Of a DNA stretch of 64,000 bases, positions 1-9,064 are shown piece after piece. A program made the position numbers and the translations under genes. The DNA is from Cellulomonas chitinilytica. Its GTDB lineage: Bacteria; Actinomycetota; Actinomycetes; Actinomycetales; Cellulomonadaceae. The stretch lies in the NCBI RefSeq assembly GCF_016862675.1, contig NZ_BONK01000001.1, positions 124,001 through 188,000 of the forward strand. The letters are read 5' to 3'. The stretch's first letter is position 1. The number at the start of each line of letters is the position of its first letter. The notes under the pieces are model-generated. The model did not search any database. It was not told where the DNA came from and saw only the letters and a program-made list of their open reading frames with translations.

Positions 1-1245
1 CCGGAGCAGCGTGACGGCCGGATCCACCTCGAGGAGATGATCGCGGGCCGCTTCGACGTCGCCCTGCTCGGGGCGTTGGCGTTCGTGCTCGTCGGGTTCG
101 GCCGCGGCGACTCGTGGTTCTGGTTCTGGAACGGCCCGCCGGGATGGATCCAGGCGATGCTGTGGCTCGCGTTCGTCGTCGGCGGCATCGCGCTCGTCGT
201 CGTCGCCCTCAACCGCCGTCAGCCCGTCGCGCCGCGGGCTGCCGGGTACCCGCCGTACGGCCCCGCCGGCACCGCGGCGACCGGCACCGCACCCACCGCC
301 GCGCCCGCCGGGACGGGCCCGTGGACCGGTGCGCCGGCCGCCGCACCCCCGGCCCCGACGTACGCCGCGCCGACCGCCACGACGGCTCCGTTCGCCGCCG
401 CGGCCGCCGCCTACCCGTCGACGGCCCCTCCGGTGACGTACCCGACGGGCTCCCCCGTCGGCGGCTACGGCCCGGCCTCGACGGGTGGCCCCGGCACACC
501 GCCACCGCCCTACGGCCCGGCCACCGGTGCCCGGCCGACCCCACCGCCGGCCCCGGTCAAAGCACCGAAGCCGCCGAAGCCCCCGCGCTCCGGCCCCGGC
601 GTCGCGATGGTCGGCATCGTCGTCGCGCTCAGCCTGCTCGGCCTCGCGGTCCTGCTGCTCGCGGAGCGCAGCGGCGACTTCGACGGGCCCGTGCTGCTCA
701 CGGCGCTCGGGGTCGCGATCGTCCTCGCCGGGCTCGGCATCATCGTCTCCGGCCTGCGGGGCCGCACGAGCGGCACGCTCGGGTTCCTCGCCATCGTCGC
801 GATCCTCGTCGCCGGACCCGTGGGCGCCAGCGCCGGCGTCGGCGAGTGGTGGTGGACCGACGGCGCGCACCGCACGTTCAGCGCCACCTCCGTCGAGGTG
901 CCCGACCGTGTCACCGCCGCCCGCGGCTACAACCTCGGCTTCGGGGACGTGACGGTCGACCTCACGCAGATCACGCTCACGTCGGAGACCCTCGACGTGC
1001 CCGTCTCGCTCGGCGCGGGCGACCTCACGATCGTCGTCCCGGACGACGCCGGCGTGGTCGCGGACGTCCGGATCGGCGCCGGGAGCATGACGTGGGACGT
1101 GGACGGCGAGCACACGCAGCACGACGGGGTCGGCCTCGGCACCGTCACCTACTCGAACGACCAGGCCGACGGTGGGACGCCGCAGCTGCACCTGCACGTC
1201 GGTGTCGGCGCCGGCGACGTCCTGATCACGGAGGAGAACCGATGA
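1..1245 (+). CDS. PspC/LiaF-like membrane protein, 5' end outside window
   Basis: The reading frame is open from base 1, and the ATG at 37 is not the real start. The preceding residues (PEQRDGRIHLEE) look like the linker that follows a PspC domain in actinobacterial proteins, so the N-terminal PspC domain probably lies upstream. Visible here are two membrane segments (about window residues 19-35 and 45-66), a long Ala/Pro/Thr-rich low-complexity stretch, three more membrane segments, and a C-terminal beta-rich region with repeated GDVTVDL, GAGDLTIVVP and GAGDVLI motifs. That region resembles the C-terminal domain of LiaF-type envelope-stress proteins. A role in sensing membrane stress is inferred from the domain combination. 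The stop overlaps the next start (ATGA). Confidence 0.7.
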   Translation, partial: PEQRDGRIHLEEMIAGRFDVALLGALAFVLVGFGRGDSWFWFWNGPPGWIQAMLWLAFVVGGIALVVVALNRRQPVAPRAAGYPPYGPAGTAATGTAPTAAPAGTGPWTGAPAAAPPAPTYAAPTATTAPFAAAAAAYPSTAPPVTYPTGSPVGGYGPASTGGPGTPPPPYGPATGARPTPPPAPVKAPKPPKPPRSGPGVAMVGIVVALSLLGLAVLLLAERSGDFDGPVLLTALGVAIVLAGLGIIVSGLRGRTSGTLGFLAIVAILVAGPVGASAGVGEWWWTDGAHRTFSATSVEVPDRVTAARGYNLGFGDVTVDLTQITLTSETLDVPVSLGAGDLTIVVPDDAGVVADVRIGAGSMTWDVDGEHTQHDGVGLGTVTYSNDQADGGTPQLHLHVGVGAGDVLITEENR

Positions 1246-1949
1246 GCACCAAGAAGTCCCGGCCGGACGACGGCACGGACCCGCGGCCGGACGAGGACGC
1301 GACCGCCGTGCTCCCCCCGGTCGACGAGCCGGCCGAGGCCACGGCCGACGGGCAGGACGAACCGACCGCCGTCCTCCCCGCCGTGGACGACGCCCCCGGT
1401 GCCGTGCCGGACGCGCAGGAGGGCCCGTCCGGCACGGCACCGGCACCCGACGAGGAGCCGCTCGACGGCGACGTCGAGGCACCCGCGGCCGACCTGGCCG
1501 AGCCGACGGACCAGCCGACGCTCGTCCTGGCGGGCGACGGCTCCACGGTCGTCTTCCCCGAGCCGTCCGACGACGCACCGGAGCCGCCCGTGGACGACAC
1601 GGTCCCGCTCGCCGCCGCAGCGCAGGCCGCCCGGCCGAGCCCCCAGCCGGCCGCCACGTCGACCGCGTACACCGCGTACACCGCGCAGCCGGAGCCCGCT
1701 CCCGCCGTCGCGCCGCCGACCGCACCGCCGACCGCGCTGCCTGTCGCGCCGGCCCGGCCGCGCCCCCGCCTGCGGGTCAGCACGGTCGTGTGGGGGCTCG
1801 TCATCGCGACGATCGGCGTGGGCATCCTCGCGTGGGCGTCGGGATTCTCGATCGACCTGCAGCTGTCCGTGATCGTGCTGCTCGCCGCGGCGGGCACGGC
1901 CCTGCTCGTCGGGTCGATCGTCTCGGGGGCGCGCAGCTCCCGGCACTGA
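1242..1949 (+). CDS. acidic low-complexity membrane protein, unknown function
   Basis: The ATG at 1242 overlaps the stop of the PspC/LiaF-like gene (ATGA), so the two are translationally coupled. The 235-residue product has an acidic N-terminal half with degenerate repeats of a TAVLP/TLVL-x-DE type (residues about 18-130), then a Pro/Ala/Thr-rich linker, and two membrane segments at the C-terminus (about residues 175-195 and 203-222) ending in a short basic tail. I recognise no enzymatic domain. The gene pairing suggests it works with the envelope-stress protein upstream. The acidic part is probably disordered and cytoplasmic, but the topology is not certain. Confidence 0.65.
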   Translation: MSTKKSRPDDGTDPRPDEDATAVLPPVDEPAEATADGQDEPTAVLPAVDDAPGAVPDAQEGPSGTAPAPDEEPLDGDVEAPAADLAEPTDQPTLVLAGDGSTVVFPEPSDDAPEPPVDDTVPLAAAAQAARPSPQPAATSTAYTAYTAQPEPAPAVAPPTAPPTALPVAPARPRPRLRVSTVVWGLVIATIGVGILAWASGFSIDLQLSVIVLLAAAGTALLVGSIVSGARSSRH

Positions 1950-1956
1950 CCGGCAA

Positions 1957-1999
1957 CGCCCGAGGCCCGGTCCCCGTCGTCGGGGCCGGGCCTCGGGCG
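1957..1999. terminator. bidirectional hairpin terminator
   Basis: An 18-bp stem (CGCCCGAGGCCCGG-CCCC paired with GGGGCCGGGCCTCGGGCG, one bulged T) lies between two convergent genes, 8 bp after the plus-strand stop and 13 bp from the minus-strand stop. Confidence 0.85.
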
Positions 2000-2012
2000 T
2001 GAGCGTGCAGGC

Positions 2013-2501
2013 TCAGGCCGCCGGCGCGGGAGCCGCCTCCGTCACGCCCGGCGTGGTCTCGACGACCACCTTCTTGCCGCCGATGGCCCTCAGGGCCCAG
2101 CCGATGAGGACCAGCACGATCCCGGTGCCGACCACCAGGAGCCCGACCCCGAACGCCACGACCGACGTGAACAGCGACGCCCGCAGGAACGACGCCGTCA
2201 TGACGGTCGACCGGGTCGGGTCGTCCTGCGGGAGCTCGGCGTACGTCTTGCCGCCGGACGCCTTGAGCGCGTGCGTGTTGATGATGTCCGCCTGGACCCA
2301 CGCCTCCCACGGGGTGTCGACGAGCTGGCCCTGGAAGGCGCTCGCGTCGTCGGACACGGTGATCTTCTCGGCCGCGAGGTTGCTCGAGACGGCCCCCCAC
2401 GTGACGGCACCGAGGATGATGTACACGACCCCGGCGATGATCGTCAGCAGCGCGAGGACCCGGACGGTCCCCGACTTGTCCCCCACAGCAGTTGTCGACA
2501 T
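2013..2501 (-). CDS. small two-TM membrane protein (family often misnamed LigA)
   Basis: The 162-residue product has a membrane segment at about residues 11-34, an extracytoplasmic region rich in conserved motifs (VTWGAVSSNLAAEKITVSDD, QADIINTHAL, GKTYAEL, ASFLRASLF), and a second membrane segment at about 108-137. This pattern matches a widespread actinobacterial family that databases often call aromatic ring-opening dioxygenase LigA. It has no dioxygenase fold or metal ligands, so that name should not be used. The start at 2501 was chosen over an ATG nine codons upstream because GGGGAGA sits just before it. Function is unknown. Confidence 0.8.
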   Translation of the reverse strand: MSTTAVGDKSGTVRVLALLTIIAGVVYIILGAVTWGAVSSNLAAEKITVSDDASAFQGQLVDTPWEAWVQADIINTHALKASGGKTYAELPQDDPTRSTVMTASFLRASLFTSVVAFGVGLLVVGTGIVLVLIGWALRAIGGKKVVVETTPGVTEAAPAPAA

Positions 2502-2533
2502 GTCTCCCCGATCCCCTTCTGTCCCCACAGCCA

Positions 2534-2553
2534 GGGTCCGGTGCTCCGGACCC
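2534..2553 (-). promoter_or_regulatory. perfect hairpin in leader of the two-TM protein
   Basis: An inverted repeat GGGTCCGG-TGCT-CCGGACCC lies 33 nt upstream of the start at 2501. A minus-strand -10-like TACAGT at 2601-2596 would place it in the mRNA leader. It could instead terminate readthrough from the glycosyltransferase gene. Confidence 0.45.
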
Positions 2554-2662
2554 GGTCACCCGGCGAGCTCACGAGAGAAGCGTCCTTGCAGATCGACTGT
2601 AGCGACGCAGGTCGGGACGCACCCGACGAAGGGGACGAAAGCGCTGCGGCGAGTCGCGTGCC

Positions 2663-3805
2663 TCAGGCGAGCGACCGGGCGCGGGCGTACTCGCCCTCGG
2701 CGCGCGCGAGCACGTCGGTCCACCCGAACGCGGGCCGCACCGCCCGGTTGTGGGCGAGGATCCCGTCGAGCAGCCGACGGTCGCGCGCGAGGTGCACGAC
2801 GGCCTCCGTCATCTCCGCGTCGTCGGCGACGAGGAGGCCGTCGACGCCGTCCTCGACGAACTCCGCGACCCCCGTGCCCCGGCGGGCGACCACGGCGAGG
2901 CCGGCCGTCCGCGCCTCGAGCGCGGCGATGCCGAACGCCTCGAGCTCGGCGACGGCGAGGAACACGTCGGCGTCGCGGTACGCGTCCCGGACCGCGGGAC
3001 GCGTGAGGCGGCCGCGAAGGTCCACGACCTGCTGCAGCCGCGTCCGGGCGACCGTCGCCCGGACCCGCGTGGCGGCGGGACCGGACCCGATGAGGGAGAG
3101 CCGGAGCGCCCCGCGGGGCAGCCGGTCGCGTGCCGCGGCGACGAGCTCGATCAGCGGGACGGCGCGCTTGCGTGGGGCCAGCCGCATCGTCGCGACCAGC
3201 CGCAGCGGACCGGCGTCGGCGTCGGTGTCGGCCGGCGGGACGTCCTCGACGGGCTCGTCGGGCGCCCACGCCTCCAGGTCGAGCCCGTTCGGCAGGATCT
3301 CGACGGGCGCGTCGAACACCCGCCGCACGCGTTCGGCGGCGACCGCGCTCACCGCGCTGAGCGCCGCCCGCGGGTGGGACCAGTGCGTGCGGTGCACCGC
3401 GGACCGCAGCGCGGGGATCACGCCGTCGAGCATGCAGTGCCACGTGATCGCGGTGGGGAGGCCGCGTTCGAGGGCGAGCCGCGACCCGTCGAACGCGAAC
3501 GGCGACACGAGCCCCGCGTGCACGTGCACGACGTCGGGCTCCAGGGCGGCGTACGCGTCACGGAGCAGCCGCGGCCCGGCGGGGTTGACGGGCAGGTCGA
3601 ACGGGATGCGGGCACCGAGCCGGTGGACGTGCACGCCGTCCTCGAGGTCGACGACACCGCCGCGCTCCCCCGCGGCACCGAGGGTCGCCGTCAGGACGTG
3701 CACCTCGTGGCCGGCGGCCCGCTGCCGAGAGGCCAGGTCCGCCACCTGGGACTCGATCCCTCCGGTCCTCGGGGCGTAGCAGTCGGAGACGTGGACGATC
3801 CGCAC
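2663..3805 (-). CDS. GT4-family glycosyltransferase
   Basis: The 380-residue protein has the GT-B fold layout of GT4 enzymes. The N-terminal half begins with RIVHVSDCYAPRTGGIESQV, typical of PimA/MshA-type enzymes. The C-terminal half contains the retaining ExFGxxxLE-like motif (ELEAFGIAALEA, about residues 289-300) and the GTGVAEFVEDGVDGLLV loop that binds the nucleotide-sugar. It probably transfers a sugar from a nucleotide donor to a lipid or polysaccharide acceptor at the inner membrane face. The acceptor cannot be told from sequence. The GTG start has no Shine-Dalgarno; TAGCCT lies 6 nt upstream (3817-3812), suggesting a leaderless transcript. Confidence 0.85.
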   Translation of the reverse strand: MRIVHVSDCYAPRTGGIESQVADLASRQRAAGHEVHVLTATLGAAGERGGVVDLEDGVHVHRLGARIPFDLPVNPAGPRLLRDAYAALEPDVVHVHAGLVSPFAFDGSRLALERGLPTAITWHCMLDGVIPALRSAVHRTHWSHPRAALSAVSAVAAERVRRVFDAPVEILPNGLDLEAWAPDEPVEDVPPADTDADAGPLRLVATMRLAPRKRAVPLIELVAAARDRLPRGALRLSLIGSGPAATRVRATVARTRLQQVVDLRGRLTRPAVRDAYRDADVFLAVAELEAFGIAALEARTAGLAVVARRGTGVAEFVEDGVDGLLVADDAEMTEAVVHLARDRRLLDGILAHNRAVRPAFGWTDVLARAEGEYARARSLA

Positions 3806-3852
3806 CGCGACAGGCTAACCGCGAGCCGGTCGACGCACGGCCGGGACGCGCG

Positions 3853-4266
3853 TCACCGGGCGGCCGCGTCCTCGACCGCCGCGAGGGCCTGCCGGTGCAC
3901 GCGGCGCTCCAGCACGAACGACATCACCGGCACCACACCGGCGGCAGCGAGCGCCGCGAGCCGGCCCAGGCGCCACCGCATCGTGGACCACAGGTCGACC
4001 ACGGTGACGAGGTACACGACGTAGATCCACCCGTGCGCGAACGCCACCCACGTGCCGATCACCGGCTTCGGCGAGCCGTCCGCGTCGAGCCCGTTCACCT
4101 GGAGCACGTACTTGAGGACGATCTCCACGCAGAGCAGCAGCAGCATCGTGCCGGTGATCCACGCCATGACCCGGTACCGGGCGAGCGCACCGCGCGCGCG
4201 GCGGGCCCAGGGGTCGACGGGTGCGGTGCTCACGGGCGTGGGGCCGCCGGTCGGTGTCTCGGTCAC
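3853..4266 (-). CDS. DUF3817 membrane protein
   Basis: The 137-residue protein belongs to the DUF3817 integral membrane family. Recognisable parts are RYRVMAWITGTMLLLLC, the KPVIGTWVAFAHGWIYVVYL segment and a third membrane helix before a basic/Ala-rich end. The GTG at 4266 is preferred because GAGAGGA lies about 10 nt upstream; an in-frame GTG eleven codons later is an alternative. Members of this family occur singly in many actinobacteria, and no biochemical role is known to me. It is separated by 47 bp from the glycosyltransferase gene, which has its own likely promoter. Confidence 0.8.
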   Translation of the reverse strand: MTETPTGGPTPVSTAPVDPWARRARGALARYRVMAWITGTMLLLLCVEIVLKYVLQVNGLDADGSPKPVIGTWVAFAHGWIYVVYLVTVVDLWSTMRWRLGRLAALAAAGVVPVMSFVLERRVHRQALAAVEDAAAR

Positions 4267-4321
4267 GGGTGGATGTCCTCTCGTCGTCCCGACGATTGTC
4301 GCCCATCCCGGACCCGTCCCG

Positions 4322-4336
4322 GACCCGTCCCGGGTC
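4322..4336 (-). terminator. short hairpin after lipoprotein gene
   Basis: GACCCG-TCC-CGGGTC forms a 6-bp stem 31 nt beyond the stop of the minus-strand lipoprotein gene, inside a directly repeated GGACCCGTCCC stretch. No T-tract is present, so this is a weak call. Confidence 0.35.
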
Positions 4337-4366
4337 AGCCGGGGCCGGCCCGGCATCAGCCCGGGA

Positions 4367-4993
4367 TCAGCTCAGCGTCAGGGTGCGCAGCGCGGCCAGC
4401 GACGTCGAGGAGTCCAGCTCACCGGCGGGCGCGAACGCGATCGCGTACACCACCGCGCCGTCGTCGGAGCCCACCATGAGCGAGAGGGCGTCGACCTCGA
4501 CCGTGCCGCCGGCCGCGAGCGGCACGGTCTCCGTCCAGGTGGAGACCACGGACTCGTCCGAGCCCGGCCACTCGACGGGGCTGCGCACGTAGTCGTGCAC
4601 GGACTGGTCGGCCTTCTTGAGGTTCTCGGTGGACCACGACTGCTCGAGCACACCGGCCGCGGCGTCCTCCTGCCACGTCACCTGCAGCGCGGGGAGCCCC
4701 TGCTCGTCGCCGTCGGGCAGGCGGAGCAGCACCTGCTCGGCCCCCTCGACGTCGACCGTGCCCGGCTCGCTCGTCGTCCCCTCCGGGACGGTCACCGTCG
4801 CGACCGAGCCGATGCTCTGCTCGTCGCCGTCGGCCGTGGCCGGCGTCAGGTCGGACGGCGGGCCCGTCGGCGCCGTCGCGGGGCGTGCCGAGGACGACGC
4901 CGACGGGGAGCCCGTCCCCGCCGAGCACCCGCTCGTCGAGAGGAGGCCCACGACGGCCACCGCCACCAGCGCCACGGCCGTGCGCGGCCTCAC
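4367..4993 (-). CDS. putative lipoprotein, unknown function
   Basis: The GTG at 4993 overlaps the stop of the upstream membrane protein gene (GTGA) and has GGAG 9 nt before it. This gives a 208-residue protein starting RPRTAVALVAVAVVGLLSTSGC, a good signal peptide with a likely lipid-modified Cys23. After a Ser/Ala/Pro/Thr-rich linker (about 24-60) comes a roughly 145-residue beta-rich domain with no family I recognise. Longer starts would bury the signal peptide. The overlap implies it is made together with the 617-residue membrane protein and probably acts outside the membrane with that protein's large C-terminal domain. Confidence 0.7.
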   Translation of the reverse strand: MRPRTAVALVAVAVVGLLSTSGCSAGTGSPSASSSARPATAPTGPPSDLTPATADGDEQSIGSVATVTVPEGTTSEPGTVDVEGAEQVLLRLPDGDEQGLPALQVTWQEDAAAGVLEQSWSTENLKKADQSVHDYVRSPVEWPGSDESVVSTWTETVPLAAGGTVEVDALSLMVGSDDGAVVYAIAFAPAGELDSSTSLAALRTLTLS

Positions 4994-6843
4994 GCGGTGC
5001 ACTCCGCCCACGAGCGCCATCCCTGTCCGTCCCACCAGTACCCCTTCTCCGAGCTCACGTTGTCCGTCGAGTTCTTGAACGACGCGCCGAGCTCCAGCGG
5101 GCCGAACTCGCCCCCGCCCTGGATGCCGAACGACGTGTTCGACGACGAGTTCACGTCCTGCTTCGTCAGCACGCCGCGGTCCCGGGCGGCCTGCGTGAAC
5201 GTCGCCAGCGCATCGTAGGCGCCCCGGACCTGGTCGACCGCCGTGCCGTTCGGCATGATGCCGGTCGCGCGGAGCAGGTCGCCGGCGATGCGGGACGTCT
5301 CGGGGCCGGTCAGGTCGACGGTCGCGGTGAAGAGCCGGCCGTTCGACGACTGCGGCTCGCCCAGCGACCCGGTGAAGACCGTCGACGCCGCGGCCTGCGC
5401 GTCGCCGACCGCGAGGCCCTGCGTGGTGACACGCACCGGGACGCCGTCCTTGCCGATGGTCACGGCCACGAGGACCTTGATCTTGCCCTCGGCCTGGCCG
5501 ATGCCGCCGTGGACGGGCGCGAACCCGACGTTCTCCGACGCGGAACCGTCGATCTGCTCCGTGTAGTACAGGGTCGTCTCACCCGTCTTGACGTTCACGC
5601 GCGAGCCGATCGCGGTCGCCACGTTGACCTCGGCGGACGCACCGGAGACGACGCTCGCCGCGTTCGCGCTGCCGGTGCCGCCGATGCCGGCCTGCCCGTA
5701 GATCTCCGTCGGCTCCGGCGGCGAGTACGAGTCGCCCGTCAGCCAGTTCCACACGCCGTGCGCGGCCCACGTGGCGCCGCTGCCGATAGCCCCCAGCGGC
5801 GTCGACGACATCGCCGACTGCACCGACGCCCAGTTGCGCTCCTCCTTGAGGTAGTCGACGAGCTTGTTCTTGCCCGCCTCGTCGACCACCCACGTCGCGC
5901 CGCCGGCGGCCTCCACGTAGCCGGCGAGCTGCGCCTCGGCGTCCCCGCCGAACTGGTGGTCGTCGATCGTGATGCTCGCCCCGGCACCGACGCCGACCTG
6001 GGCGCCCGCGCCGCCGCTGCCCTCCGCGGAGACGCGGAACGTGCCGTCCGAGAGCTTCTCGACCCGGATCGTGCCGCCGCCCTTCACCGTCACGAAGACG
6101 ACGTCGAGGCTCGCGGCGCGCACGTCGTTGTCGGTGCTCAGCACGCAGGGGTCCTTCGGCTTGTGGCTCTCCGCCGACGGGCTGACCATCGCGCCGCAGC
6201 CGCCCTGGCCGAGCGTCACGATGCGGCACAGCGCGACCCGCAGGTTGTCGGTGAACCACCCGCCCGCGGGCGAGAGCACCAGCAGCAGGGTGCCGATGAG
6301 CAGCACCGCGACGGTCGTCACGCCCACCGACTCCAGGCTCGCCGAACCGGCGTCACCGTACGAGCGGGCGCCGGCGAGCGCACCGCCCCGCTCGAAGTCG
6401 ACCGGTGCGGGAGCGTCGTACGAGGTCCGCGGCGCCTCGCGGGGCGGCACGACCGCGGCACCGAGCGCGGGCAGCCCGAGCCACGTGACCGCTCCGACGA
6501 TGACCGCCTGGCCCGTGATCCCGCCCTGCGCGGTCGCCGCGGCGGCTGCCGCACCGAGCACGAGCACCAGGACGAGACCGCAGCCGCCGGCGGTCAGCAC
6601 GGTCGACATGGCCGAGCCCCGGCTGCGCAGCCCGCGACGACGCCGCACGAGCAGCGCGACCGCGGCGCCCAGCAGCAGCATGATCACCGCCTGCGCCGCG
6701 ATCACGACGAGCGCGGTCACGACCGGCCCCGCCGCCACCAGCATCCCGGAGAGCGCCGGCACGGCCACCAGGAACACGGCGAAGTAGCTCACCACCCCGC
6801 CGATGGCACCCGTGGCGGCTGCCCTCACGTCGATCGGCTCCAC
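4990..6843 (-). CDS. polytopic membrane protein with internal prepilin-type motif and large extracytoplasmic domain
   Basis: The GTG at 6843 is chosen because GGGAGG lies 6 nt upstream. The 617-residue product has four membrane segments in residues 12-131, a loop, then DAG|SASLESVGV (Gly166, Glu171) leading into a fifth hydrophobic segment (about 173-190). The Gly, four residues, Glu pattern before a hydrophobic helix is the same as in TadE and Flp encoded 5-13 kb away. The remaining 420 residues are probably outside the cell and contain several Cys (206, 216, 233) and Gly/Ala-rich beta stretches. They end GYWWDGQGWRSW. Homologues with the Cys-rich part are familiar from other actinobacteria as hypothetical proteins. 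Function is unknown; a pilus-associated role is an inference. Confidence 0.65.
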   Translation of the reverse strand: MEPIDVRAAATGAIGGVVSYFAVFLVAVPALSGMLVAAGPVVTALVVIAAQAVIMLLLGAAVALLVRRRRGLRSRGSAMSTVLTAGGCGLVLVLVLGAAAAAATAQGGITGQAVIVGAVTWLGLPALGAAVVPPREAPRTSYDAPAPVDFERGGALAGARSYGDAGSASLESVGVTTVAVLLIGTLLLVLSPAGGWFTDNLRVALCRIVTLGQGGCGAMVSPSAESHKPKDPCVLSTDNDVRAASLDVVFVTVKGGGTIRVEKLSDGTFRVSAEGSGGAGAQVGVGAGASITIDDHQFGGDAEAQLAGYVEAAGGATWVVDEAGKNKLVDYLKEERNWASVQSAMSSTPLGAIGSGATWAAHGVWNWLTGDSYSPPEPTEIYGQAGIGGTGSANAASVVSGASAEVNVATAIGSRVNVKTGETTLYYTEQIDGSASENVGFAPVHGGIGQAEGKIKVLVAVTIGKDGVPVRVTTQGLAVGDAQAAASTVFTGSLGEPQSSNGRLFTATVDLTGPETSRIAGDLLRATGIMPNGTAVDQVRGAYDALATFTQAARDRGVLTKQDVNSSSNTSFGIQGGGEFGPLELGASFKNSTDNVSSEKGYWWDGQGWRSWAECTA

Positions 6844-6927
6844 GCCGCACCTCCCTGTCCTCGCGGACAAGGTAGCCAGCGGCGACGCCCGCGCGACGGG
6901 CTCGGTGACCCTCGACGGGCGGCCGGC

Positions 6928-6945
6928 GTGGGCCCACGGGCCCAC
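6928..6945 (-). terminator. near-palindromic hairpin downstream of guaA
   Basis: GTGGGCCCACGGGCCCAC can fold on itself 45 nt beyond the guaA stop. A smaller CGGC-TCGGA-GCCG element lies immediately after the stop. Neither has a T-tract. Confidence 0.35.
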
Positions 6946-6989
6946 CCTGCCGGCCCAGGTCAGCCGGTCGAGTCAGCGGCTCGGAGCCG

Positions 6990-8588
6990 TCACTCCCACT
7001 CGATGGTGCCCGGCGGCTTGCTCGTGACGTCGAGGACGACCCGGTTGACCTCCGGCACCTCGTTCGTGATGCGGGTGGAGATCGTGGCGAGCACGTCGTA
7101 CGGCAGGCGCGTCCAGTCGGCCGTCATCGCGTCCTCCGACGACACCGGGCGCAGCACGACCGGGTGGCCGTACGTCCGGCCGTCGCCCTGCACGCCGACC
7201 GAGCGGACGTCCGCGAGCAGCACCACCGGGCACTGCCAGATGTCCCGGTCCAGGCCGGCCCGCGTCAGCTCCTCGCGGGCGATCACGTCGGCGGCGCGCA
7301 GCACGTCGAGCCGCTCCTGCGTGACCTCGCCGATGATCCGGATGCCGAGGCCCGGTCCCGGGAACGGCTGGCGCCAGACGATCCCCTCCGGCACGCCGAG
7401 CTCCAGACCGACGGCCCGCACCTCGTCCTTGAACAGCGCACGCAACGGCTCGACGAGCTCGAACTGCAGGTCGTCGGGCAGGCCGCCCACGTTGTGGTGC
7501 GACTTGATGTTCGCGGCACCCTCGCCGCCGCCCGACTCCACGACGTCCGGGTACAGGGTGCCCTGCACGAGGAACTTCACCTCGCCGCTGGGCCCGCTCC
7601 GCTCACTTGCGTCGGCGACGACCTCCCGTGCCGCGTCCTCGAACACGCGGATGAACTCGCGGCCGATGATCTTGCGCTTCGTCTCCGGGTCCGTGTGGCC
7701 CGCGAGCGCGCGCAGGAACCGGTCACGCGCGTCGACGACCTTGAGCTGCACGCCCGTCGCGGCGACGAAGTCCTTCTCGACCTGCTCGGCCTCGCCGGTG
7801 CGCAGCAGCCCGTGGTCGACGAAGACGCAGGTCAGCTGGTCCCCGACGGCCTTCTGCACGAGCGCGGCCGCGACCGACGAGTCGACCCCGCCCGACAGCC
7901 CGCAGATCACGCGCGCGTCGCCCACCTGGGCCCGGATGCGTGCCACCTGCTCGGCGACGACGTTGCCCGGGTTCCAGTCGGGCGCCAGCCCCGCACCCTC
8001 GTAGAGGAAGTTCTCGAGCGCCTTCTGGCCGAGCGGCGAGTGCTTGACCTCCGGGTGCCACTGCACGCCGAACAGGCGGCGGCTGCGGTCCTCGAACGCG
8101 GCGACCGGGCTGCCCGCGCTCGTCGCGAGCACGTCGAACCCGGCGGGGGCCGCGTGCACCGCGTCGCCGTGGCTCATCCAGACGGTCTGCTGCTGCGGGC
8201 TGCCCGACAGGACCGTGCCCGCCTCGGTGATCTCGACCGCGGTGCCGCCGTACTCGCGCTGGCCGGTCTGCGCGACGGTGCCACCGAGGGCCTGCGCCAT
8301 CGCCTGGAAGCCGTAGCAGATGCCGAGCACCGGCACGCCGGCCTCGAACAGCGACGGGTCGACGAACGGCGCGCCGTCGGCGTACACGGACGACGGACCG
8401 CCCGACAGGATGATCGCGGCCGGGTCCTTCGCGAGCAGGTCCGCGACGGAGGCCGTGTGCGGGACGATCTCGGAGTACACGTTCGCCTCCCGGACCCGCC
8501 GCGCGATGAGCTGCGCGTACTGGGCGCCGAAGTCGACGACGAGGACCGGACGGTGGGCGGGGGACGGTGGCTCAGGCGTCTGGGTCAC
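6990..8588 (-). CDS. guaA: GMP synthase (glutamine-hydrolysing)
   Basis: GuaA converts XMP, ATP and glutamine to GMP. The 532-residue length is normal for a single-chain enzyme. The class I glutaminase domain is at the N-terminus (nucleophile Cys91 in GICYGF; His-x-Glu in [12 protein letters not shown]). The ATP pyrophosphatase domain carries the PP-loop in [15 protein letters not shown], and the C-terminal dimerisation/XMP-binding domain ends [13 protein letters not shown]. All key residues are intact. The GTG start has no Shine-Dalgarno; TACCCT lies exactly 6 nt upstream (8600-8595), the same arrangement as at guaB and guaB3 in this window, so leaderless translation is likely. Confidence 0.98.
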   Translation of the reverse strand: MTQTPEPPSPAHRPVLVVDFGAQYAQLIARRVREANVYSEIVPHTASVADLLAKDPAAIILSGGPSSVYADGAPFVDPSLFEAGVPVLGICYGFQAMAQALGGTVAQTGQREYGGTAVEITEAGTVLSGSPQQQTVWMSHGDAVHAAPAGFDVLATSAGSPVAAFEDRSRRLFGVQWHPEVKHSPLGQKALENFLYEGAGLAPDWNPGNVVAEQVARIRAQVGDARVICGLSGGVDSSVAAALVQKAVGDQLTCVFVDHGLLRTGEAEQVEKDFVAATGVQLKVVDARDRFLRALAGHTDPETKRKIIGREFIRVFEDAAREVVADASERSGPSGEVKFLVQGTLYPDVVESGGGEGAANIKSHHNVGGLPDDLQFELVEPLRALFKDEVRAVGLELGVPEGIVWRQPFPGPGLGIRIIGEVTQERLDVLRAADVIAREELTRAGLDRDIWQCPVVLLADVRSVGVQGDGRTYGHPVVLRPVSSEDAMTADWTRLPYDVLATISTRITNEVPEVNRVVLDVTSKPPGTIEWE

Positions 8589-8594
8589 GCCCCC

Positions 8595-8600
8595 AGGGTA
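8595..8600 (-). promoter_or_regulatory. -10 element of guaA, leaderless geometry
   Basis: TACCCT, then six bases, then the guaA GTG. No clear -35 is visible. Confidence 0.5.
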
Positions 8601-8715
8601 GTCGTCGCGCGAGGACGTCCGGACAGCCGTCCCACGACTCCCCCGCGTGCCCGGCCCCGGTACTGTGCGCGCGAGGTCGGCGGCACCGCGCCGGCCACGG
8701 CGAGCTGGAGGACCG

Positions 8716-9060
8716 ATGCCCGTACGGACGCTCGTCGTCGACGGTCGCGACGTCGCACCCGTCGTCGTCGCCGACTCCTACCTGGCGCGGCTGCGCGGCA
8801 TGCTCGGACGCCGCCCGCTGCCGCCCGCGCTGCTGCTCGTCCCGGCGCGCTCCGTCCACGGCGTGGGCATGCGGGAGCCGCTCGACGTCGCCGCGATCGA
8901 CGCGGCCGGCTCGGTGCTCGACGTGCGGGTCCTGCGGCCGTTCGGGCTGACGCCGACGATCCGCGGCGGCACCCAGGTGCTCGAGGCGCCCGTCGGCAGC
9001 TTCGGTCGCTGGGGCCTGGCCGTCGGTTCCGTCGTGACCCTCGGCGCCGGGTCGTCCTGA
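8716..9060 (+). CDS. DUF192 family protein
   Basis: The ATG at 8716 is preceded by GGAGGA, so the in-frame ATG 23 codons upstream is rejected. The 114-residue product has the DUF192 pattern: removal or trimming of a small leader domain ([43 protein letters not shown]), then [41 protein letters not shown]192 proteins are small beta-rich proteins of uncertain function. In actinobacteria they are often found next to tad pilus genes, as here, where tadG starts on the opposite strand after 208 bp. No signal peptide is visible, unlike many Gram-negative members. Confidence 0.85.
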   Translation: MPVRTLVVDGRDVAPVVVADSYLARLRGMLGRRPLPPALLLVPARSVHGVGMREPLDVAAIDAAGSVLDVRVLRPFGLTPTIRGGTQVLEAPVGSFGRWGLAVGSVVTLGAGSS

Positions 9061-9064
9061 CCGG

